From assembly GCA_025526935.1 (NCBI GenBank), contig JAHLKD010000038.1:1-64000 (forward strand): 64,000 nucleotides of DNA. Reading direction: 5' to 3'. Of the stretch, positions 57,710-64,000 are shown piece after piece. Both the position numbers and the translations under genes were made by a program. Source of the stretch: Cladochytrium replicatum. Lineage: Eukaryota > Chytridiomycota > Chytridiomycetes > Cladochytriales > Cladochytriaceae. Positions within the stretch are counted from its first letter, which is position 1, and the number at the start of each line of letters is the position of its first letter. The notes below the pieces were generated by a model, which was not told where the DNA came from, did no database searches, and saw only the letters and a program-made list of their open reading frames with translations.

Positions 57710-57812
57710 GACGAATGTCAGAAATGAATCATCTATTTCGCGAGCAGAAGTTAAAATCTGCATTGTGACAAAATCCAGAAAAATGGCATAACCCTTAAAG
57801 TGAACATTTCGG

Positions 57813-59979
57813 CTAAACGACGAGATATTCCTCAACTTCGAAGCCTCCGTTCTTTGCAAATGAAACTGAAGCCCCGTCGGCAACCGACACAACCCGATCA
57901 ACCTGGTTACGAAGGTTTAGAAGAATGCGAATAAATAAATTATCATAAAACCAACATACCTCAACGTTTGTCAGTGTCTTCACACTGTGGAACTTCGCAC
58001 TAATGGGGTAGAACCCACTGACATCCTCGGAAGGAACAGAGAATTCAAGCACTCCAGAGCGATTCGATGCATCGATAAATGGAATCTCCCACTCGATCGA
58101 ACGTTTCTGCTTGTCGATCCTGTACGAACCTTCCGCGTCCCCAACTGATGGAGGAGTGCCACCACTGACAGATAAACATGAATTATTAGGAATCCCAGCA
58201 GCTTTGGTAAAAGATCATACGGGTATGGAATAGAAATGACTACATCTCGAAGCTCCAGACTGGTGTTCTGCAGCTCGTACTCGATGTTCACATCGCAAGA
58301 CCCAGATCCAGTGGGAGATGGCCAGCAGTTGACTGAAAGCCCGTTAACATTTAGACATATCCATAATGTGTGTAAGGGATGGTCGACTTACTAGCCAAGG
58401 GAATCGCAGCCTCATCTTTGGACGAGTAGCGCCATCGCAGGATGACAATGCTTTGAGTTGGGAACGGCCGGGATTTGTCTTTGTTTCCGATGGTGTTTTC
58501 CTCTGAGAACAAGGCTTTGTCCACGTTCGGATGTGTCTACAAAGAAATACGTTGTGAGCTCTTAGTCCCATCCAAGACTATTACTGACATACCTGGAACT
58601 GGACGTTCGATTCGTGGTTGTTCTTCAAAACGATGCGGATTCCACCCTTTGACGGGTCCGAAACCTTGAGAGAAAGTGTGCCTTTGACCTCGAGCTTTGA
58701 GAGACCACCATCCCTGTTGGCGTTCATAATCATCCGCTCTTCGATGTCGAGCTGGACTCTTTTTTGGGAAAACAAATTAAGCCAGAGAAGCGCCTAAAAT
58801 CACTTTTTATGTCATACGCTTCGCCCGTCGGAGATGTTATCGGAGCAACGGCGGACACCATATGAGGCGATGCGCGGGGTGGATCGACAACATCGTGCAA
58901 TCCTTCTTCGTTCTTGAGTGACTCGAAAAGCGCATTGGCAGTACTCTTCTTTGCGCCAAGCTGCATTCCTTTACTGGGAGGACCGGCAGCAGCCGATGCT
59001 TTGGCTGGCCTGTTTACGCCATATCAAAGTCGTATCTCCCCTCTTCTTCAAAATTTCGGTAAAACTTACGTCGGTGAGGAGCGGTAGTCGTCATACGAAG
59101 ACGAAGATTCGTACGATGTAGTCTGGCGTCCACCGTAACCCCCACCGCTCCCTCCAGATGACCCGCCACCCCCGAAAGCGCTGATGCTGCTAGCCATCCC
59201 CGAGAAGCTCGACATCCCTCCACTGTATCCTCCTCCCTTCTTCTGCATCTCCCTCTTCTGCTGGTCAAGCATCCTCGCTTTCCTGTTCAACTCCTCCTTC
59301 GCGTCCCTCTCTTTTTGCTAATCAAACAAAATTAAGAATGGGTTCTAATCCCAAATTATCAGAGGCAAATTACCTTGGCAATCTCTGCCTGCACACGTTC
59401 CTCGTGCGACTCCATCTCTGTGATGGTCCGAATCTGCGCGAGCGTGACGCTCTCGCGGTACCCACCGACGGCCACGAGCTCATCAAACACGCTCAAGAGG
59501 TTAAACGCGTTCTTGGCGACTTCCTTCTCATCCATTGTGCGGCATTGTTCTGAGACCACCCTTGCGAACAGGTGGAGCGTGTCGATGTCTTGCAGGATGT
59601 TGGACTGCTTGTTTGTCACGAGCACCATGAAAAGTTCCTCGAGTGGCTGGAAGTTTTCATCGGAAATCATTTTACTGGGTTGGGGGAAATCGAGGAGCGG
59701 GTACACACCTGGTAGACATAGCGCACAGACTCGGTTTCGACAAAGGTGTGCTGATCACCGGTGCCGATGAGTTTTGGGAATGAGGCTAGTAATCCTTCGA
59801 TGCGGGAGCGAGGCATCTCGAAGAATTGTCTCGAAACGATGGCTAATTGTGAACAAGCGTTAGAAATGGTTGGTACTGGGACAGACAGGGCGGTTGTTGG
59901 CCAGGTTAAACCCACACGTACCCTTTCCAGTCTTTGTGCAAATTGAAGCTGCCAGCACCACCTTTCCAAGTAAAGCCAT
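57813..59979 (-). CDS. ARCN1: Coatomer delta subunit (delta-COP)
   Basis: Delta-COP (RET2 in yeast) is part of the COPI coat for Golgi-to-ER transport. The N-terminal longin-like domain reads [12 protein letters not shown], then [38 protein letters not shown] and [18 protein letters not shown]. Then comes a helical [20 protein letters not shown] segment and a Gly/Ser-rich linker ([20 protein letters not shown]). The C-terminal mu-homology domain includes VEGTLSLK-type strands ([20 protein letters not shown]), [20 protein letters not shown] and [20 protein letters not shown], and ends EEYLVV. Short introns split the gene into about eight exons. I chose the ATG at 59,979 because it gives the family's usual hydrophobic start. 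Confidence 0.92.
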
Positions 59980-60102
59980 GCGAGTGTTAGCACCATCAGC
60001 CATCCATTCATCCATCGATTCATTCATTCGTACCATCTTGGGTTGACTCGACTCTGAAGAATTTCAAGTCCCACACGAAGCCACAGAACAAGTTGTTAAG
60101 TA

Positions 60103-61212
60103 ATGGACACTTCAAGCGGTTTGGACACGGCAAAGACTTTCAAGCCAGAGAAAATCGTAAGAAATGTTCAGAGAGAGCATCTGCAGTGCAGCGGTGAAAC
60201 CTCGAATTGCTGTTCATCTTGCTGACTTTGAACCCTTGATCACACTCATTCTAGCTGCTGTGCCTCGACGTTGGGTCGGAAGCCGTCCAGGATGTCGCAA
60301 AGTTCATGTTTACTCTACAAGCGTTGAAGCGGTTTGCACACATGAAGCTCTCCCTGAGCAAGAGGCACAAAATTGGAATTTGTCTCATTACCAACTGTGC
60401 GCAATGGGTACGTTGGTTATGTCGAAAGATTCATGGTGCCTCTCATCGCCTTTATCTTTCGTAAAAGCATCTCTCGTTCACATCTGATTTGGATATGATA
60501 CTTCGAGCAATCGAGTCAATACATCCGGTTTCGGACGAATACAGAGAATGCGGTAATGTCTATGATCCGCTGTTTTCAATATGCTCTGTGAATTAAACTT
60601 TGGTGTCCATTTAGATTTGAGGTGCAGTAATGCACATTACTCGTCAAAAGGTCTTTTGGATCTGAACCGGTACTGTTGTAGGACAATCTTTAAGGCATCA
60701 GAGGATCACTTCCCGGATAAGATCAGCGGGGATAATATCCTACGGTTCATTTTGGTATACTTTCGCAACAACACAATACCAATTCTTCCAAGTAGACCAG
60801 AGGTGGGTGGATCGTATTTGGAACACCGGCAAAATCTCACTTTTTGAGTGATTGCCTAGCTACGACGATTGTATGACAACTACTCTGTGTGGTTCGATGT
60901 CATATATTGGAGAGATAGGGTGAGTGTTAGATCAGAAGATTTGTTTGACAAGAACTAATATACCTTTTGAAAGGAACTCTCAACAAACAAAGTTCAGGTA
61001 GCTGTATTTACCAAATCTTGGATGATATCATCCTCACAATCAAATAACAGAAAGTATACGAAGAGCTTGCTGAGGTTGATATCGACGACAACGACCGATG
61101 TTGGGTTTTTGAGACTCGTTTCGGCGTGAAGCGCCTTCCATACATCCTATCGAAGCTAATTGGACACCCCGAGCAACGCTATAGTACAGACTTCATTATC
61201 GCGGATGCCTAG
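60103..61212 (+). CDS. BABAM1: BABAM1/MERIT40-like vWA protein (BRISC/BRCA1-A subunit)
   Basis: Exon 1 (60103-60156) ends FKPEKI and exon 2 (60255-60407) continues LLCLDVGSEAVQDVAK, together matching the vWA start of animal BABAM1 (PEKIILCLD-like). It then reads LKRFAHMKLSLSKRHKIGIC and CAQW. Exon 3 gives HLSFTSDLDMILRAIES. Later exons give ILRFILVYFRNNTIPILPSR, the YSVWFDVIYWRDR strand and a final part GVKRLPYILSKLIGHPEQRY before the stop at 61,210-61,212. In animals this protein is the adaptor core of the K63-specific BRISC deubiquitinase and of the BRCA1-A complex. Similarity is moderate but extends over the whole length. Some internal splice sites were not fully traced. Confidence 0.82.
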
Positions 61213-61322
61213 ATTTTGTTTCCCCAATGCACAACCCTGTAAATGTTGCCCCTAGATTCTTCAGATCTGCTGTGATTGGCTGGGACCATATATTTCTCTA
61301 GACCAACCGTAGCTCGTTTTGA

Positions 61323-64000
61323 ATGTCACAGGTCGCTCATATAGCAACTCTTCGACCGGGTGGAATATCTGCTCTGGATCACGATGGCCGCAATGCCGTC
61401 ACTGTGTCCACCGAATCTCCTAAACAACCTGAAAGCGAGCCCGGCTCTTCCCCAGCGAATCAAAAACAGCAGCAGCAGTCTCCACCGGCCAACACTCTCG
61501 TTCTTCGAATTTCGCTTCCGGCACAAGGGATACAGAAAGCAATCCGGGCGACGTCTACGGACACGATCTGGGCGGTTAAGCTGCAGGTGCTCGAGAAGAT
61601 ACAGCAGGACATCAAGGATGGGCTGAATCATGGGCTGTTCATGCCTGGGAAGGAAGGCAGGCAGGGGAAGTTTTTGGAGGAGAGGAGAGATGTTGCGAGT
61701 TACTCTATCGAAACAAACGTGAGTGAAAAAATCGTAGTACCAGTCAGGGCTTGCTTTCGGGAGCGAATCCATATGTCTGTGATCTGATACACTTTCAACG
61801 CAGACGATGCTGGAGTTTATCCCAAAGATACGACTTGGAGTTAACGAGGATTCCGGAGACGGGGGATCTCCCACTAGCAGCACAAAGAAAAAGCAGAAGA
61901 GGCTGATCGAGGATGTTCAGAAGGGTGCGGTTGATAAGATTCGCGAGCGTGGGCGTCAAGTGGACCCGAATTTCTGGGCAGAGAATCAAGGTTTGAATGT
62001 TTAAGCTTATCAAAAGCATGCCTTCCTGATCTCCCATGTATTCAGAGACTCCACTCTCGATTGCAGTGATGAACAACGATAAAGATATGATTGGGACTCT
62101 CATAGAGTTTGGTGCATTCTTGGACTACAGATTAGGCGAAAAAGACACCTGGAAAACTCCCCTGCACATTGCAGCATCACACAATAAGCTCGATGCGATG
62201 CAGGTGAACAGATTCTGTCACAATGGTATCAAGAAACAGGCTGATGTGATGCTGTCCCATCATAGTCGCTCTTGCAGTTTGGCTCATGGATGAATGTGCG
62301 AGATAGCGTTGGGTTGACTCCGTTGTGGTATGCCGCCACTGCTGGACACACTGAGTGTGTATTCCGCCTTCTGCTAGCAAAAGCGGACACTGAGGTGTTT
62401 GACCAAAACGGCAAGGGACCCCTTCACCAGGTAAATAATCTGAAAATTGCTCTGCCGTCATCGACGCTCAATTCAGAACGACCACAAAGGCTTGTTTGAA
62501 TGGTCATGAGCTTGTCGTTGCACATTTGATCGATTTTGGCGCAAACATCAATGCACTCAACCTTGCCGGCAACACACCCCTTCACGTTGCTGCGACACGA
62601 AGTAATCGGGAGTGTGTACGATGGCTATTGATTCGAGGTGCTGACAGGGAGAAAACCAACAGGAGCGGCCAAACTCCTGCCGAAGTTGCGAGCATTTCAG
62701 GAAATGAAGAGCTTGGTGACACAATTAAAAAGTTCACCTCGGATCAGATTGGTACTTGTTTGTGCACCATCACTTTCACTCCTCTGATCTGACTCATTCT
62801 TTGTAGTTCCCTTACCACCTAAACTTACCGAAAGTCAACTGAACACCATGGCACGCGACATCAAAAACTACACGTTCGCTCCCTCACCTTCGGGCATGAC
62901 GCGATCCCCATCCGGTGCAACCGTTGGAGGCAACAAGTTGCTCAGCTTCATGACAAACTCTGTAACGAATCTGGAACACGCATCAAGAACCGTACACGTG
63001 AAATTCACAAACGCGTCCATGGCGGACCTTCAATCAATCTCTCCAAGTATGCGGCGGTTGTCTGGACATGCTAGCATGGAAGAGGACGGCGACCGATCCT
63101 TTACACAATCCTCGCCATCGATCGCCACGCTTCAGCAAAACCGACTGACATTGCGAAAGTCTGTGCGAATCGCAACAACGCCAAGCAAAGAGACTGCTCA
63201 AAGATCACCGGGCTCTATAAAGATACCTCCGCCACCACAAACGCCTCGACCTGAGATCGTGCAAGCTGACTCGGAAGGTTCCACGCCCGACTTTTTGGAC
63301 GATGGAGATAATCCCGGAACGAATCTATGTCGGAGCAAGTCTGCTTCTGCTTCGGTTATCCGCGTACCAGATAGCATGCCGCCTTCACTAGGTGTAACTA
63401 CCCAAATTTCCGCCGCTTCGATGCACAATCTATCCCCCTCCAGCTCCTTCTACACCTCATCGACACCATCCAGCTCACCAGGCCGACCACTTCAGCCCAA
63501 ACCCGAGATCAAAGAAGCGATGCCGGTGGCAGCAACAGACTCCAAAACGTTCACAGTGCGGCCACCGTCGGAGTCAGCCATGAGCAGCAACCCCACATCT
63601 CAATCGGGTCACAACGCAAAGAATCTCTCTACGATGAGCTTGACAACACACGCACCAATATCTTCACTCCAGAGTGTAACCACATCGTCTGCCGCGCTAG
63701 GCTCAACTGCATCGTTGACATCAGGGTCGACACCTGCAGCCGCGGCCGTAGCCCACCTTCGTAAAGTGCTTTCTGGCATTTCCGGATCAGAACTGGACCC
63801 TCTCTTGAAGTCGCTTAACTCCCTCGAGGTGACTGTTAAGATCTCAACGGAGCGGGCTGTGCGTGCTGAAGTGCGGGCGAAGAAGTTGGAAGAGGAGTTG
63901 TCAAAGCTCAAGAAAGGGGCGGTGGGATCGCCCGGGTATACGTCTCCCAATACAACGTCTGGGCTTAAACCACAGGCAGCTACTGTGAAAGTTGCGTCGC
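61323..64000 (+). CDS. SHANK-like SPN + ankyrin-repeat protein (C-terminus off the right edge)
   Basis: Exons 61323-61718, 61804-61990, 62046-62203, 62266-62430, 62490-62751 and 62807 to the edge join in frame. After a Gln-rich start comes a ubiquitin-like SPN/F0 domain: NTLVLRISLPAQGIQKAIRA, then IWAVKLQVLEKI, the hallmark YGLF/PGRDG-like stretch HGLFMPGKEGRQGKFLEER and TMLEFIPKIRL. Six ankyrin-type repeats follow (ETPLSIAVMNNDKDMIGTLI, KTPLHIAASHNKLDAMQ, LTPLWYAATAGHTECVFRLL, LHQACLNGHELVVAHLIDFG, NTPLHVAATRSNRECVRWLL). This SPN-ankyrin order matches the N-terminus of animal SHANK scaffolds. After residue ~400 the protein is Ser/Thr/Pro-rich with a coiled coil at about 63,830-63,915 (RAEVRAKKLEEELSKLKKG). 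SH3, PD Z or SAM domains, if any, would lie beyond the window. Confidence 0.88.

Overview
This is a eukaryotic window that most resembles an early-diverging fungus, probably a chytrid (inference). The genes carry many short introns of about 50-60 nt with GT..AG ends and CTAAC/CTAAT-like branch sites. The gene set includes a velvet regulator, a GET2-like receptor, WSS1, RAD50, delta-COP, FIBP and BABAM1-like genes, membrane ADAM proteases and a SHANK-like SPN-ankyrin protein. I saw no rRNA, tRNA or CRISPR array.

Layout. Bases 1-22,216 are mostly ordinary gene space: a truncated coiled-coil gene, a TPR/pRiA4b-ORF3-like protein, RAD50 (about 27 introns), a protein of 29-residue 'WWK' repeats, a decayed PPWD1-like cyclophilin, a WSS1-like protease, a GET2-like membrane protein, an F-box/LRR-like protein and a multi-pass membrane protein. 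A stray, decayed copy of the N-terminal module of the receptor family below lies at 16,158-16,653.

Bases 22,376-50,761 form a dynamic accessory region. It holds two paralogous receptors with the order N-myristoylation-type start + ubiquitin/Crinkler-like module, TIR, NACHT, WD40. The first is intact (1,414 residues, nine almost identical 42-residue WD repeats). The second has an expanded array of roughly 20 repeats that is frameshifted by a 413-bp tandem duplication and several small deletions. The receptors alternate with three copies of a membrane ADAM metalloprotease gene (two broken, one apparently complete), a dead hAT transposase gene, a 491-bp non-autonomous hAT insertion with an 8-bp target duplication, a gutted Ty3/gypsy element with inverted LTR-like sequences, and broken copies of an unrecognised gene family.

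Bases 51,884-64,000 return to housekeeping genes: velvet factor, UCH-type deubiquitinase, FIBP, delta-COP, a BABAM1-like vWA protein, and a SHANK-like SPN-ankyrin gene running off the right edge.

The most exciting content is the TIR-NACHT-WD40 receptor cluster. It has the architecture and repeat-homogenising behaviour of the fungal NLR-like non-self recognition genes, but with a TIR effector and a likely lipid-anchored N-terminal module. Exon borders were inferred by eye from splice signals, frame continuity and conserved family residues; no transcript or database evidence was available.
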